Shown here in pieces: positions 23,428 through 36,285 of a stretch of DNA of 64,000 bases (the first letter of the stretch is position 1; the number at the start of each line of letters is the position of its first letter). Location: assembly GCA_014529385.2 (NCBI GenBank), contig CM043967.1, positions 10,111,501-10,175,500 on the forward strand. The letters are read 5' to 3'. This DNA comes from Adiantum capillus-veneris. Taxonomy: Eukaryota > Streptophyta > Polypodiopsida > Polypodiales > Pteridaceae. The position numbers and the translations under genes were made by a program. Under the pieces are notes generated by a model. The model ran no database searches. It was not told where the DNA came from and saw nothing but the letters and a program-made list of their open reading frames with translations.

Positions 23428-24318
23428 TCAACTTCTCCTGTAAAAAAGGTGAATCAACAAAGCTTTTATGGCCTCTTGGGCCTCTTTCTCAATCCAAGAG
23501 AGAAAGGCAATAGTATACATTTTCAAACTTGAGCCCAGGAAGAAGATGGAAAGATGATGCATCATCATCCACAATGTGTGGTCGAACCATAATATATTCC
23601 CATCCTTGCAATGGCTAGCCTGACCCACATGTTCACAACCACACTTCATAAAGGGATGATGGACATTCCACATTTGCATGGTATAGTTTGTTTCCCTACC
23701 AATAGTAGAGATCACACCTTTCACCCCAACAACACACCCAAAAGATGCCTTACACCTATTTGTCTCAAATTTTGACATGGTGTAGGGGGTGGCTAATAAA
23801 TAGTTCTCAATAATGTTTGAGGCATTCAATTCAAGAACATGTTGTAAACCAAGATTCAAGGAGAGCTTGTCTTTACTATTTAATAAGAGTAAGAGAAGTC
23901 CCTCTGAAAGTGGTGTCATAAGTGTGAAGTTACCCAATGTCCAAGGTTTGTGGTGTGCATCCCCCAAAATAATCTCCAAAATCTTACAAGGAATATATGG
24001 GTTGGTGTATGATTCAAAGGGCTTCTTTGAGAGGTTGAGTGTCGAGCTACTAGTTGCAAAACTTTGCTTTGCAAGTTCCAACTCCTCTTCATCCAAGTCT
24101 GTCGGGATAAGGGAGCTACTTGATTCAAATTGAGGGGCTAGAGAGACCTCTTTGTAGCTGCTAAGAAGGTGCTGCTTCCTTTGTTGAACCATTGGGTCAT
24201 TTTGTAGATTCTTTCCATGGCTATTCATGAATCTCCTCATGAGATTTGGGGAGTTTTCAACCCATTCCTTGTGCTCCCGTTCATCCTCTTCGCCAATTGC
24301 TTTTAGGTTGGCTGCCAA
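23428..24318 (-). CDS. Hypothetical protein (296 aa) upstream of the RT relic
   Basis: Longest open frame in this part: an acidic, Ser-rich N-terminal half (DLDEEELELAKQS) and a C-terminal half with a possible metal-binding cluster (MKCGCEHVGQASHC). The same frame is open further upstream, apart from two stops, to about 24570 (MIELKNAAVALDEHTDLLLLN), so the original protein was longer. It lies on the same strand and about 0.9 kb before the RT block, so it is probably its N-terminal or first-ORF partner. No GIY-YIG nuclease, zinc knuckle or protease signature could be found. Confidence 0.4.
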   Translation of the reverse strand: MAANLKAIGEEDEREHKEWVENSPNLMRRFMNSHGKNLQNDPMVQQRKQHLLSSYKEVSLAPQFESSSSLIPTDLDEEELELAKQSFATSSSTLNLSKKPFESYTNPYIPCKILEIILGDAHHKPWTLGNFTLMTPLSEGLLLLLLNSKDKLSLNLGLQHVLELNASNIIENYLLATPYTMSKFETNRCKASFGCVVGVKGVISTIGRETNYTMQMWNVHHPFMKCGCEHVGQASHCKDGNILWFDHTLWMMMHHLSIFFLGSSLKMYTIAFLSWIEKEAQEAIKALLIHLFYRRS

Positions 24319-25935
24319 CTCTCAAAGCCTTTGTATGGAAGCATGAGGATTATCCTGTGCCAAAGAGTAAAGGTGAAACCATGCTGGTAAATCAAGAAGG
24401 TTAAGCAACAACAAATCAGTGTGCTCATCTAATGCCACAGCTGCATTCTTGAGCTCAATCATTGTCTAATGGAAGCTCCGATCCTTGATGTAAAGCACTA
24501 AACCTTGCACTATAGGTGGAGGGGCAGGACAGAGGGACACATACCCAAGGAGGGCAAGGGCTGCATCCCAATTGCTAGTGTCCTGCATAGGAAAGAGTTT
24601 AGGTAAACTTAATCTACTAGAGCATGCTGAAATTGGTAACCATAGCCTCAAAAGAAATAGTTGTGAATATAAGTGCGCAGGTATATATGCTAGGTACTGT
24701 AATAGTGCCATAATACAGTGAGTGTGCAATGCCCAAGATCTTTTTATAAGACCCAAGGAATTCATAAGAGATGCAAATGGATTCCATGAAAATGTAGGAT
24801 GGGTAGGGTCCAAAGGGCTCAAGCCTCAGGTAGGTATCATTATGCATAGTGCATGAGGCCAAGGGGTTATGTATTTTCATGGGGAGCAAGAGCCCAGGTG
24901 CAGCACGTCATATACAAGGTGCATATAAGGCTACAAAATTGTGCAGGACGGCATCACCTGCAAGGCTTATAACTGCAAGCACCAAATATTCAGAAGCTTG
25001 TACAAAAACTGAACATATAAATCATGGTTCATACTCAAGGAGGACAAGCATTAAATTTAACAGAATTCATATCATGCACAGATGATGAAGTAGGCATAAT
25101 AGGAAGACACCACATACAAAGTGTGAGCAAAACGGCCAAGAAGGCTACACACATAGACCAAGCAAGTCAACCAAAACTCGGTGTCAAGCATAGCATCTCA
25201 GCATTGCACCCACTCTAAGGTGTGTACAAAGCTCAAGGTCTGAGAACAAGCATGATACAGGTTGGCAGATCAAAATAAAGAACCAGAGATGATCAAGAGC
25301 AAGCAAGTGTCTATAAGCGAGAAGGTTGCAGATTCCTGTGGGAGTATACATATACAAGGGTAAGGAGGTTTTGAGAATTCTTCCAAAAGAGAGGTAGTAC
25401 ATATACGATTGCAGGGTAATTAGTGTAGAAAATAGAGAACATGGGTCCACATGTTAGGTAAATCAATTGAAGCAAGGTGTAATAATGAGGGTCAAAAGCC
25501 TTCGCATGTCAAGAACATCAGACTGAGATACATACAAAGACTAGCCCAGTACCAAGTAATCAAAAATTAAAAAAGATATACAAAAGAAGGCCTAAGGGCA
25601 TCATGCTCCAATAGGGCACCATAAAGAAACCATTTGAGGTTGCGGGCATGTACCTATATGTGGCTCTAGAGAGGTAGCAGTTTCCATCATCATGCCGCTT
25701 GCATTGCTGGTGAGGTTGCAGGTTGACCATCATCATCCACAACATCCCTGTTGTCTGGGATGAGGGCAGACATAGTCCATGCCCAAGGAGGTAAGGCCAT
25801 GCTTCTCAACACATGAAGTTGTATGTCATAGGCAAGCCATTCAAGCACCATTCACCTTGCCAGGATGGGGGGTTGGGGGGGAGAGAGGGGGAGAGATGGC
25901 ACAACAAAAATATCTCATAGAATAAAATATACAAA
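24319..25935. other. Unassigned stretch
   Basis: The minus-strand frame 24466-24822 continues the upstream extension of the 23428-24318 protein (LALLGYVSLCPAPPPIVQGL). Beyond about 24830 I see nothing recognisable: short frames and a G-rich patch at 25865-25895. Confidence 0.3.
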
Positions 25936-25939
25936 AAAT

Positions 25940-28900
25940 TTATGAATCATCTTCAAAAAGATCTCTACAAGTGGCATCATCTAGATCTAAACCCATGGCT
26001 CCTAAGTCAAAAAAAGAGAGAAACTGAATCATCATTTGTAGATGTGTTTGCTTCATCATCTTCAAATTGGTCATCTTCCATCTCATCAACATCATCATCA
26101 TGACATCATCCTCCTCGCTAAGATGGGCAATGGAACTTGATTTATTGATCTCTCTCTCCTCAGTTTCCTCTTCATCCAAAGTAGTAGGTGGGAGAGAGTT
26201 GAAGATGGTCTCCACTTTATTAGAGGCAAAAATGGTTCTTCCTCAAGGTGTTGTTGGAAATACAAACCAAAATTTGGTTGGTGAATTGATGGGATAGAGA
26301 TGACATGTAGAACAAAAATCCAAAGTGAGTCACAAACAAAAAAATAAAGGTAAACTTGGTAATCACTCACTTGCTCATAATTACCTAGCAAAACTAAGTT
26401 GTCATACCTCGTTGTGTGATGCACAATGGTGTTCACCATGTAGATTTCATTCTCATGTCATCTAGACACATTTGCAAACCACTTGTACTCAAAGATGTAG
26501 TTATAAAAGGTTCTAAAATCAACCTTTACTATCCTTTCAATAGTCCCATTGTACTTGGACTCATCACTATGTGTGTCAAAGTTGCACATGATGCCACAAT
26601 CCATGGTGGTTTGATGTGGCGTGTACAAAAATTTCAACCCTTTGACCACATATAGCTAAAGGGAAGACACTATAGAATAGAAAAAAGTAATCAATCAGTT
26701 ACAAAGATAAAATCAAATAGAAACTACAATGTGGTTTAGGTGTATGAGTACTCTACCTTTGGCATGCAACCTCATGCATAATCCCTTTCTTTGATAATGT
26801 CCTCTATGCATGCCTTTTCTTTGTTCATTCTCTCATGGATCCACTAAAGATTTATGAGATCTAGAAAACATGCAAGGTGTCAAGGAATAGGGGGTGCCCT
26901 TCTACCTCCATGAGCTTGCTTCCATGCAAGGTGTTAAGGAATCGAGGATGTCCTCTTGCCTCCATGAGCTTGCTTCTAGCTTCCCTCTCTTGAAAACACA
27001 TTGCCTTTACCATTGTCTACAAGTGCACCCACTTGGTCCTAATTTGTTGGCCACTTGGCATAGATCCATGTCCATGTTAATTAATTTTTCATTTCCACTT
27101 GGCAATTGTGAAGTCATCCTTGCATCCTCCTCATTTGAGCACATCCAAGGCATAGAGGGATCAATAGAAGCCACATACTCTAAGATATATACAAATGCCT
27201 TTTGCACAGTCCTTTCTTTGGCCATGCATGCCTCTAGTTGGGCCCTTAGTCACACAAAATCTTTGAGAGTATTTAAAAACCTCTCGAGAAAGAATATCCA
27301 TTGGGCATGCACTACTCCGCATATAGCTATTTCCTCAGTCACATGAACCAGGAGGTGGACTTGACTAACAAGAATGGATCAAGGGAAATGCATTCTCAAT
27401 GACACACACTATTTCTATGGCAAGCGTTTCAACAACAGCAAGGATGGGATCTATTTCTATTTCTTTGGAGCTTACAAATCTAGTGTATGTATAATAGTTT
27501 AGTGGAATAGAGATATGACATACCTAACTAATTTTTCAAGTTTTAAAATAGCTTTCTTCACTTTCTTGTCCCCATATCCACACATACTCATGGGAAAATT
27601 GAACTACAATGTCAAAAGATTAAGACAAGATATTATTTTAGTCATACACAAAATTCAAGATATAAACTAAATAAGGGACAACATAAACATTAAAGAATTA
27701 CCTGTAACATCTTCTGTCAATCATGAGACTTCAACCCACAGAATTGAGCGCTTTCATCTTTCTTTGCCTTTGTGAAAGCTCCCTTTAGTGATCTCATATA
27801 TCTTGTTGGTGTGCAAATAGAGGCAATGGAACCCTTCACTCAATCAAGCTTGTCTTTGATGAGAATCCATGGGGTTTTAGGAAACACAATCTCTCCATTT
27901 GGTCCTTGACATAGAGTGGTTGATGTGGGGAGACGTTTCAAGGCCTTCAAATTCTCCCTCGCTCCCAATGAGTCTCTTTTTCCCGTAATCTAGTCCCAAA
28001 GGGTGTGAGAAAAATTCTTGATTATGTGCATGGGATCCAAGAGGTGTCAGATGTCTAAATCCTTCCGATATGGAAGCCTTAAAATTATGGAGTACATTGA
28101 CATACCTTTTGGTGGAGTAGATAAAGGTGGATCAATGTTGTAGTTCTCTTCACAAATGCTTTCCCAAATTGCCATTGTGCACTTTAGAGGGGTCTTCCCA
28201 TTTGTAGGACACTTGTATTTGCTATGACTTTGAGGCAAGAAATGATGTTTTTTTGGATAGATTACCTTGTGCAAGGCATCCGGCCACTCTATCATCAATG
28301 ATGGCCTATAGGTCTAGCATTGTGGCCCAATGTGGAGAACAGTCTTGCACTCATATTGTTAGAGAGAACATTTCTACCCAACATACCAAAAATCTCTCCA
28401 AGGCCACGATAGTCGTGCATAATCCACATAAGTATACCCCTCACAATGGACTCTCTCCTTTCCTGAGGAAGTGATACGTTCACAATGGAGATGCCCTTAC
28501 ACAAATCCTCCAACTCCTTGATGATGGGCTCAAGGTAGACATCAATATTTTCCACTTTCTACTTCCCTAGTACAAGCAGAAAAAGAGATAGATTGCTCTT
28601 CTTGGTTGTCTCCCATGGTGGAATATTGTAGTTGATGATCACCATTGGACAAGTGCTCCATGATGTAGACTTGGTGTCGACGCGAAGAGATTGACATCAT
28701 CACTTGCCAATTGAAGTTGCAAGTACCAAGGCTCTAGCATAAACTCTTGCCACTGATTCTCTATGCACCTCCATGTAGGTGAATTGGTAGGGCCATGCAT
28801 CATTCCATCATTTGAGTGGTGGTTGGCATGCCATGTGAGAAGTTCCACCATATACTTTCTTTAAAACATGTGCTAGATCCAAGGAATAAGTGAAAAATGC

Positions 28901-29905
28901 CTCACTAACTTACGAGGTAAGTGAGCCACATCATGTCGATCGTGTAGCATGGCTCCCTACACATGGGACACGTGATGGCATGTGCATGTTGATTGTGGTA
29001 AAGTATGCAATCGTTGACACATGCATGGATGCGCTCATACTCCATGCCAAGTGCAGTGACATACAATCTCGTCCGTGGATGATCCGAAGGCATGCCATGA
29101 TCTCTAGGAAGCATTTTGCCCATCAATCTACAATCAAATAGATAATCTATATAATTTTGCATAACAACCAAGGAGAAATTGAAATAGTCAAAAATTGAAA
29201 ATGGAACTTACTTGAGGAGTGTATCTACACAAGCGTTGCTCCAACCAAATTTTTCTTGCAACTTAAGGACTTCCAACAATGCTTGGATCATTGAGTATTG
29301 TGCTTCTTCATAAAGAGGTGTTTTAGCACTTGATAGCAACCCATCCTCCATTGCTTGCACATGTTTAGTGCATGGTCTACAATCCTCTTTGTGCATGTTG
29401 GATTCATGTGCCAACAACTCATCAACCATGTCAAGCATGTGCTTATCCTCAAACTCAAAGTGACCCTGAGAGGCATGTGGAGAAAAGTAGATCTTGTGAC
29501 ATAATCACTCAAAATCATGTCTTTGCTCACCCACTCTTGCCGTTATTTTTTATTATTGCGTGCCCACCCACCTCCATCAATAACATACCAATGGGGAGAA
29601 AGAGCATCATCAATCAAGGGGAAAATGGTGCTCCAATCAACTCGGACTCTTTTTCAATGGATTTAAAGCCCCTCGTTCTCCACATGCTCCAAGGGAATGT
29701 GATGGAAGTGAAAAATTGCACCTTTGCACTTGGAACAAGGGTAATACAGTTTGTACTTGAGCCATCATTCAGAGGTCCATGCTCATCCCAATCGCCTTGC
29801 ACATGCATGAAAGAGAGCTGCATTAATTCAACATTTTTTAAAAAGAAATGTTTCCAAAAAATGAATTGTAAACAGACTAAAATAAAGCTAATGTGTGACA
29901 AGTGA
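25940..29905 (-). pseudogene. CACTA (En/Spm) TNP2-type transposase relic, C-terminal region included
   Basis: Minus strand, reading from 29905 down. YERIHACVNDCILYHNQ and CPMCREP (28905-29171) are the TNP2 zinc-binding segment (family: ...CPNDC.LY...CPxC). DVYLEPIIKELEDLCKGI (28295-28555) and RLPYRKDLDI with FLPQSHSKY (28047-28298) fit the TNP2 core. LDPMHIIKNFSHTLW-like sequence sits at 27960-28030. A DUF4218/4216-like part follows, with EYKWFANVSR at 26458-26649, and an acidic C-terminus (CRDLFEDDS) ends at about 25940. Many stops and frameshifts make it inactive. No CACTA termini found. Homologous in inverted orientation to 4680-6520. Confidence 0.85.
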
Positions 29906-31813
29906 AAGAAAAGACAAAAGTATTAATTTAAAAACAAGTAATAAGTGTGAAAAGTAATATAACAATAAAAATTTTGATAAGGCTAAACATAGTACTAGAT
30001 GATGTTACATTGAGTGGTGGTTGAATAGTGGTTAGGTCTAAACCTCAAAATCTTTTTCAATTGTTTACAAAATTCACATTGTAGTAATATACACGATAAT
30101 ACGGATGATAATAGGCACGGTAATATTTGTGGTGATAGGCACGATAATAATTGAAGCTCTTAAAAAAGAAACAGAGCAAGTTATGCCATGTTTTTTGTAG
30201 ATACCTTGCTCTTCCTCTCATCTCGCCATCACACTGGAATGAACTAGTCTCTTTAGACAGCTATCCTAGGTTGGGTTAGTTGAGTTAGCTAAATCAATTC
30301 AGGTAGAGACGCCAGACAATAGATCAAATAAAGACATTGATAGTGAAATGGAAATAATAACTGAAGTGATAAGTGAAAATCCAATGATGGAATTGGAACT
30401 AGATTATATTCACATTGGTACAACTAGAATGGAGTACAACAGAAGCCAAAGGATTTCCTTGGCTTAATGACAAAAGAGTATAAGAGAACAATGGGCTCCA
30501 AGACACTAGACGCAAGAGCACAATACAATGGCATACAATGATTAGCCCATAAAATGAAGTGATGGCCTCTATTTATAGCTATCGAACTGGGACTCTGGCT
30601 GATTGTTCACTATGCAATTATCATAGTAACTAGCTCAATAATTACCAGTTTATCGCCATTTTGAATTCTTGTCTGGGGCTGTTTCCATCGTCTACATTTC
30701 CTTCCGCCCTTTCTTTGAATTTCGGGATATTTCCAAAATTTCCAAAGTTTGATATTTGACAATGTGAAACAACTTCAAAGGTTCCTCTTCAAATCTTGAA
30801 GTTACTCTAGAGCTTGCGTTGCTGGAAAATTTCAAGTATGTTGTGGAAAATGTGTTAAAATCCACCTACTTTCTTTTCAAAAAATTCAGGTATGTTTCTA
30901 GAGATGGATTGGAATCCACCCAATTTCCTTCTAGCGTCCCTCTAGAATGGCTTACCCAGTGGCCTGAGTCCACCTTCTCGCTAGCTAACGTAAGCCTCTC
31001 AACACTCTATGCTTGTCTCAATATGATTGAGTATTTGCCTTTTGCCTCTTTATTCATCTTATGGAGCATGAATTACAATAAGATAATTATGTATGAAAGA
31101 TAAGAGAGCAAGAGCTAAGCAATTAAGAGAGTGTATGCCATGATTAAGAGAGAAAAATAGTGTATCATCTATAGCTTTTCTTTGATGGAGATTTTGATGG
31201 CTCCGTTAGATTTGAAAGGGGTATAAAACAGTAGGTCACCTACACAAGATGCTCTTGGAGTGCTCGTCCTCTTCGTGAAGTGCCAAGAAGCTGAATCCTG
31301 TTGAAATAGTGTGGTGCACGCAAAGACGTGATTTTGGGATTCCCTTTCTCTCTTCATACATGCACCCAAAAATAGAAGTGGTTTCTTTTCACTTAAACTC
31401 TAAGAATAGTAAGTAAAGGAGAGTTCTATTTACATTGCTTCTCTTGAATGGTGTTTTGAGAATAAAACATAAGCAAAATTGATAAATGTCCAAAAGTAAT
31501 AATAGTGATAATAGTTCTTTCTAATAGTAGGGAAGCAACTGCCCTCACTTGTGGAAAATAAAATAAACTAGGAATGTTTAAAATTTGTGTGGAGACGAGG
31601 CAAGTCTCCACATGATATATGTCAAATCAAGTAAAGTACTTAGTGGGACTTCCCATTGCTCATTATAATGTCTTGAAAAAGGAAACCAAACGGGTAAGTA
31701 CAATCCACATATCCAAATATCTACAAAATTGAAAGAGATCTTTGTTAGTGGGCCCTCTAACAAAGACAAGAAGAGCATGAAAACAATGAAAAGAAATCAT
31801 CTTTTACATTGTT
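29906..31813. other. Unassigned AT-rich stretch
   Basis: No gene, LTR pair or RNA recognised. Short frames (e.g. 30819-31103 +, 31169-31369 -) look like chance. Phrases around 30090-30150 (CACGATAATAC/CACGGTAATAT/CACGATAATAA) form a small triplicate of about 25 bp. Confidence 0.4.
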
Positions 31814-32020
31814 CAAAGGGCAAAACCTCAGTCAAGTATTGCTCTAAATGATGCATTGAATAGCTATCAAAGGGTGAACCTCAGGTCAAATACCACATTG
31901 TAACGATCAAAGGGTGAACCTCGGTATCAAATTACCACTAAATGAGCTATCAAAGGGAAAACCTCAAATATAAAATACCACAATCATCAGCCAAAGGGCA
32001 AACATCATGTAAACAATAAA
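31814..32020 (+). repeat. Minisatellite, five units of ~40-54 bp
   Basis: CAAAGGG(C/T)(A/G)AACCTC recurs at 31814, 31868, 31908, 31951 and 31992. Most units are followed by '(g)gtcaaataccac'. Spacings are 54, 40, 43 and 41 bp. The array lies just past the end of a minus-strand gypsy integrase and may be part of its 3' LTR or untranslated region. Confidence 0.85.
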
Positions 32021-32329
32021 AATTTTGAGCTTCTAGAAGTTCGATATGCTTTCAAGATACTAGGATGAGAGCAAAAAAAACTCTCTGGCATCCACTTGGC
32101 GCTTTCAAGGCCATGATTCTTATACTTAACAAAATACTTGCGATGCAACATACCACTACCTGTTCAAAGTGTCTTGATGGTCTATGATGGTCTTAAGTAC
32201 AAGGATTTTAGAATCTTCTTCCAAAAAAAGGTGGACTATCAATGATAGGAAGTGACACTAGAGAATTTTTTAAAGGACGAAGAAGACTTAAGTGAAATGT
32301 GTTGTGAATCTTACAAGAGTCAAGGAGAG

Positions 32330-32760
32330 CTAATAAAAAGGAATTAGCATTAATATACGATGAGTAATTTTAAAGGGACCATAATATCGTGGTGCCAGTT
32401 TGACAACAATATTGGTCTCTACACTCTTAGGATGTCTCTTTTCAATGTGAATCATCACAAAGTCTCCGTCTTTGAATTGCATGGGTTGTCTCTTTTTATT
32501 TACTTGTTTCATGTATGCATGTTGTGCTTTGTGAATTTCTTGTTTGCTTGCTCTAAGATTTGGGTGTGTTTTCTGAGCAATTTCATCAGCATTTGGTACT
32601 TCATGATAAATGTGAGACAGAGGAGTAGGCAATACATACCCATATACAATTTGAAATAGTGATTTTTTCATGGATGAATGAGGAGTGTTGTTGTATGAAA
32701 AACGAAACAAGTAAATGTATGTGTCCCAAGTTCCTAGTCTCTTGGTCTCTCATGATTATA
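32330..32760 (-). pseudogene. Ty3/gypsy integrase C-terminal fragment
   Basis: The minus-strand peptide FSYNNTPHSSMKKSLFQIVYG, then DGDFVMIHIEKRHPK and LAPRYYGPFKI, is the integrase tail and GPY/F module of gypsy elements. The catalytic core is missing; sequence upstream of 32760 on this strand is unrelated. A truncated relic of an element different from the plus-strand one that starts near 33.1 kb. Confidence 0.85.
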
Positions 32761-33106
32761 TGTTTGTAAAAGATCTAGAATGCTACTATTGGTCGCTTTG
32801 ATTTAAGGGGAGATATAAGGGGAGGGGTGAGTATAAGGAGAGTATAAGGGAAGGGGTATAAACCTCATGATTTCTTGGCTAACACCTTCTACCAATGCTT
32901 GGTTTTTTGTGTGACCATCATCAGGCATGGTGGGGTGTTTTCTCTTCAAAAGAGAGAACCATGTATGTAAATGTAAGTATGTTTAGATATCAATAAAAAT
33001 GGGGTCCCCAACTGTTTAGATGAAAAAACCTTGGGTATTTTAAGTACTTTTGATTTGAGAGTCTAGCTGAAATGAAACATTTATTGAAACTAGAGATTGG
33101 TGGTGG

Positions 33107-34310
33107 ATGGACAAATCAACCACATGGTTTAATGGACTCCCAACCCAATTTGTGGCAAGTTTAAATTATTTTTGGCAAAAATTCTTGGTTGAGTTTTGCA
33201 AGCCACCAAACCCTCATCTTTTCTATGAACAGTTGAATTCTTTTAGGCAACAGCCTATGGAGAGTGTTGAGCAGTGTAGTAAAATTTCAAGGACCTTTGT
33301 CAAGCATTATTCCACTACGATCCACGTACGATTTTGGAGTCTTTTCTCACTGACTTGCATCATAATATTCAAATCTTAGTGCAAGCTCAGATGCATGCAG
33401 ACTTGGATGTTGATATTACCTTGGGAATGAATGTGGAAAATTCATTTTTTTGCACTTTTGATCCCGTAGGATATAGGAGTCAATCCACCACGTATTATCC
33501 TTGGTTATCATCCCATCCCAATCAGCCCACAATTCCTACTATTTCACCTCCACCCATTTCCTATGCCCCATTTTGCAACCATGGACTTTACAACCTTCTA
33601 TTTACCCACCCCAAGTACAACCTCAATTTCCCAATCCACCTTATGTACCTTAAGTTCAACCATTGATGTCCAATCATCTCAAGTTATGCATGCAGCCTTG
33701 TCTACTCCAACCACATCCTCTCCATTGAATGTGAACCAACAAACTATGCACCCTACATATTCTCATATGCCACCTCTTGTTCTATAAGCCCCCACCTCCG
33801 CACCACTACTCACCACACCCCAATACCCATTGCTTCATCATCCCACAACCTTGAGATGGGGATGGGTATGAGAGCATTGCATCTAGTATGAGTGATTGGA
33901 AAGATATGGTCACCAACTACATGAAGCAATTGAATGAAAATGTAAGTCTCTCACTTTAGATGTCAACTTCCTTAAGATTCAACAAAACCTTTTGGCAGCA
34001 CCTCGCCCCGAGCCTAACCCAACTAAAGATAATTGTAGGGCTTGTAGAGTACCCGGTCATCTTTCCAAGCATTGTCAAAGTGTTGTTTGCACTTATGCAC
34101 CTTGTTTGGGGAGAGTTCATATTGAGGATATGTGTTATGTAAAAATGTGTCACATGATGAATAGGAATATCCCTTTTCCACCCTCTGGTCCAATAAATCA
34201 TAGAAGTGAAAATGAAAAACCACCATGCCCTAGTTGGACTCTTCTTCAAAAGGGGGGAGTTGTTGGACCTTTTGCATCCACCAATCCTATGACTGGTCCA
34301 TCTAGATAGA
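33107..34310 (+). pseudogene. Ty3/gypsy gag relic
   Basis: TTWFNGLPTQFVASLNYFWQKFLVEFC followed by LNSFRQQPMESVEQCSKISRTF is the retrotransposon gag (PF03732-like) pattern 'W...L......W..F...F'. A frameshift near 33340 leads to the rest of the capsid region. A Pro/Thr/Ser-rich linker follows at 33480-33790. Around 34030-34140 CRACRVPGHLSKHCQ gives a CCHC-like zinc knuckle (CxxCxxxGHxxxxC). Interrupted by several stops, so non-functional. Confidence 0.8.
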
Positions 34311-34589
34311 ATCCTTTGATTAATATGATTGAGTTGTCTACACCTTATGTGGTGAGTTATCCCTAGAAAAGGGAAGGAGAAAATAGTTGAGCTTCATGAA
34401 GAGATTGCACCGCCCATTGTTGCACCCACTTCCATTGCATTATCGATATCCTCTTCATCCCACCACCACCCCCATGTTGCAGATCCCTATCATGAGCCAT
34501 TACCTCAAGCTCATCACAAACGTCCTCGTGCACCTACATGTAATTTTTTTTCCACTATTCCTTCATATGATCTTTTATCTAACCTCAAT

Positions 34590-36285
34590 GATGTGGAGTT
34601 GGCCATGTCCCCTCCACAATACCTTCTCACATGCCCCAGTGGTCGCTCGCCTTTGAGGAGGTCGTATAGAGAGCTTTGCACTTCACGGTTTTCTAGTGGT
34701 GTTCTACCTTCAGTGAGGAGAGTGGATCATGTGATTGCAGAGAGAGAGTGTCCCCAAGTGGAGTGTATGATTCATCAGCATGTTATTCCCCATTCTATTG
34801 TTGATGGTGGTTCCAAGGTGAATGTCTTGAGCTATTCTATTGGATTTATCTTCTAATGGAGTTCCTATGTTAGGTTTGAGATGGGAGATCATCGGTCTGT
34901 TAAAGTTGAGGGGTATGTTCAAAATTTACCTATTAGCATGGCAGAAAAGACTGTTGAGATTGAGTGCTATGTTTTTGAGGTTGAGTTCGGGACCTTGCGA
35001 GTACCAGTTTCTATTGGGTAGACCATGGATATGGAAGACTAATTGTGTTATTGATATCCCAAAGGGAAGATTATTCCTTGGAAGGGGCTCTTCACATGTG
35101 ACTATTCCAGCCTATCCTTACTCTATTTTTACACAGGGAGTTACCATTGATGTCGATAGTGATTTTGATGATGATCAAAGTTTCACTTCTTCTTACACCC
35201 ATGATACCTACCCTGATTCTGTGGAGATTAATTTAGAGGAGGATGTGAACACTCTTTTGCATGGGACTACTCTGAACTCAAGGGTTCTCCTCCTAAGATT
35301 TTTGTGCATCACATACCCTTAAAGCCAGGAGTTGTCTTTATTCATCATTATCAGCGGAGATTGCCTGAGCATTATCATGAGGCGATTTACCTGGAGACTA
35401 AAAATATTTTGGATTCTAGGTTCATTTTTCCCATTGATGACACTGAGTGGGTTTCTCCAATTGATTTGTGTCAATTATAAACAATTGAATAAAGCTACAG
35501 TGAATGACTACTACCCTTTGCCCTTCATAGGCCAGAGTTTGGATTCATTAGCATGAAGGGAGATATATGCATTCATGGACTATTTTTTCGGATATAATCA
35601 GATGGCCATAGTTGAGGAGACAAGCTTAAAATCACTTTTACCACAATTTTTGGGAATTATGCATATCATGTCATGCCTTTTGCTTGTGTAATGCACCTGG
35701 GTCTTATCAACATTATAAGGATGAGTGCTTTTAGAATGACCTTGTAGATTTCTTTAAAATATTCATTGATGACTTTGGAGCGGGGACTTCTAAAGAGATG
35801 TAGCCGCATTAGAGTATGTGTTTAAAAAGTGTCATGAAAAATCCATATCATTGAATGCAAAAAAAGTGTGTTTTTGGGGTAGCATATGGCATTTTTCTTG
35901 GACATTTTATCAATAAGCATCGCATTGCAATGGATCCACAAAATCTAGAAGCTCTTACTACATATCCAACACCTACCAATATAGACAACTTAGGGGATTT
36001 CTTGGAGCCGCAAAGCATTATAGCCGCTTCATAAAGGATATGGTGCATATTATTTTATCACTTAATACTCTTTTAAGGGTTGAGAAAAATTTTATTTGGG
36101 GTGAGCCTCAAATTACCGCCTTCTCCTCCCTTAAGAAAGTATTTACTACTGCACCCGTTCTTAAGCCGCACAATGCATCCAAACCATTTCATTTATGTTT
36201 TGCTTGCTCCCATCATGTTCAGCTTGTGTCGCACAACTTTACGGAAAAAAGTTGCAACCCATTTCATATTATAGCTGAAAGTTAA
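34590..36285 (+). pseudogene. Ty3/gypsy protease and reverse transcriptase relic
   Basis: Protease: HSIVDGGSKVNVLS at about 34795, with DGGS in place of the usual DSGS as in several plant gypsy lineages, then FLLGRPWIWKTNCVIDIPKGRL (34990-35070). RT: VNYKQLNKATVNDYYPLPF (about 35470-35530), a GYNQMAI block near 35595, FIDDFG at about 35763 (catalytic box present), CVFGVAYGIFLGHFINKHRI (about 35870), and AFSSLKKVFTTAPVL near 36120. Frameshifts and stops occur throughout. No RNase H or integrase found before the polypurine tract at 37757. Confidence 0.85.

Noticed and set aside
25900-30000. Terminal inverted repeats (CACTA...TAGTG) for the transposase relics
   Set aside because: CACTA pentamers occur but none with a matching partner and TSD.
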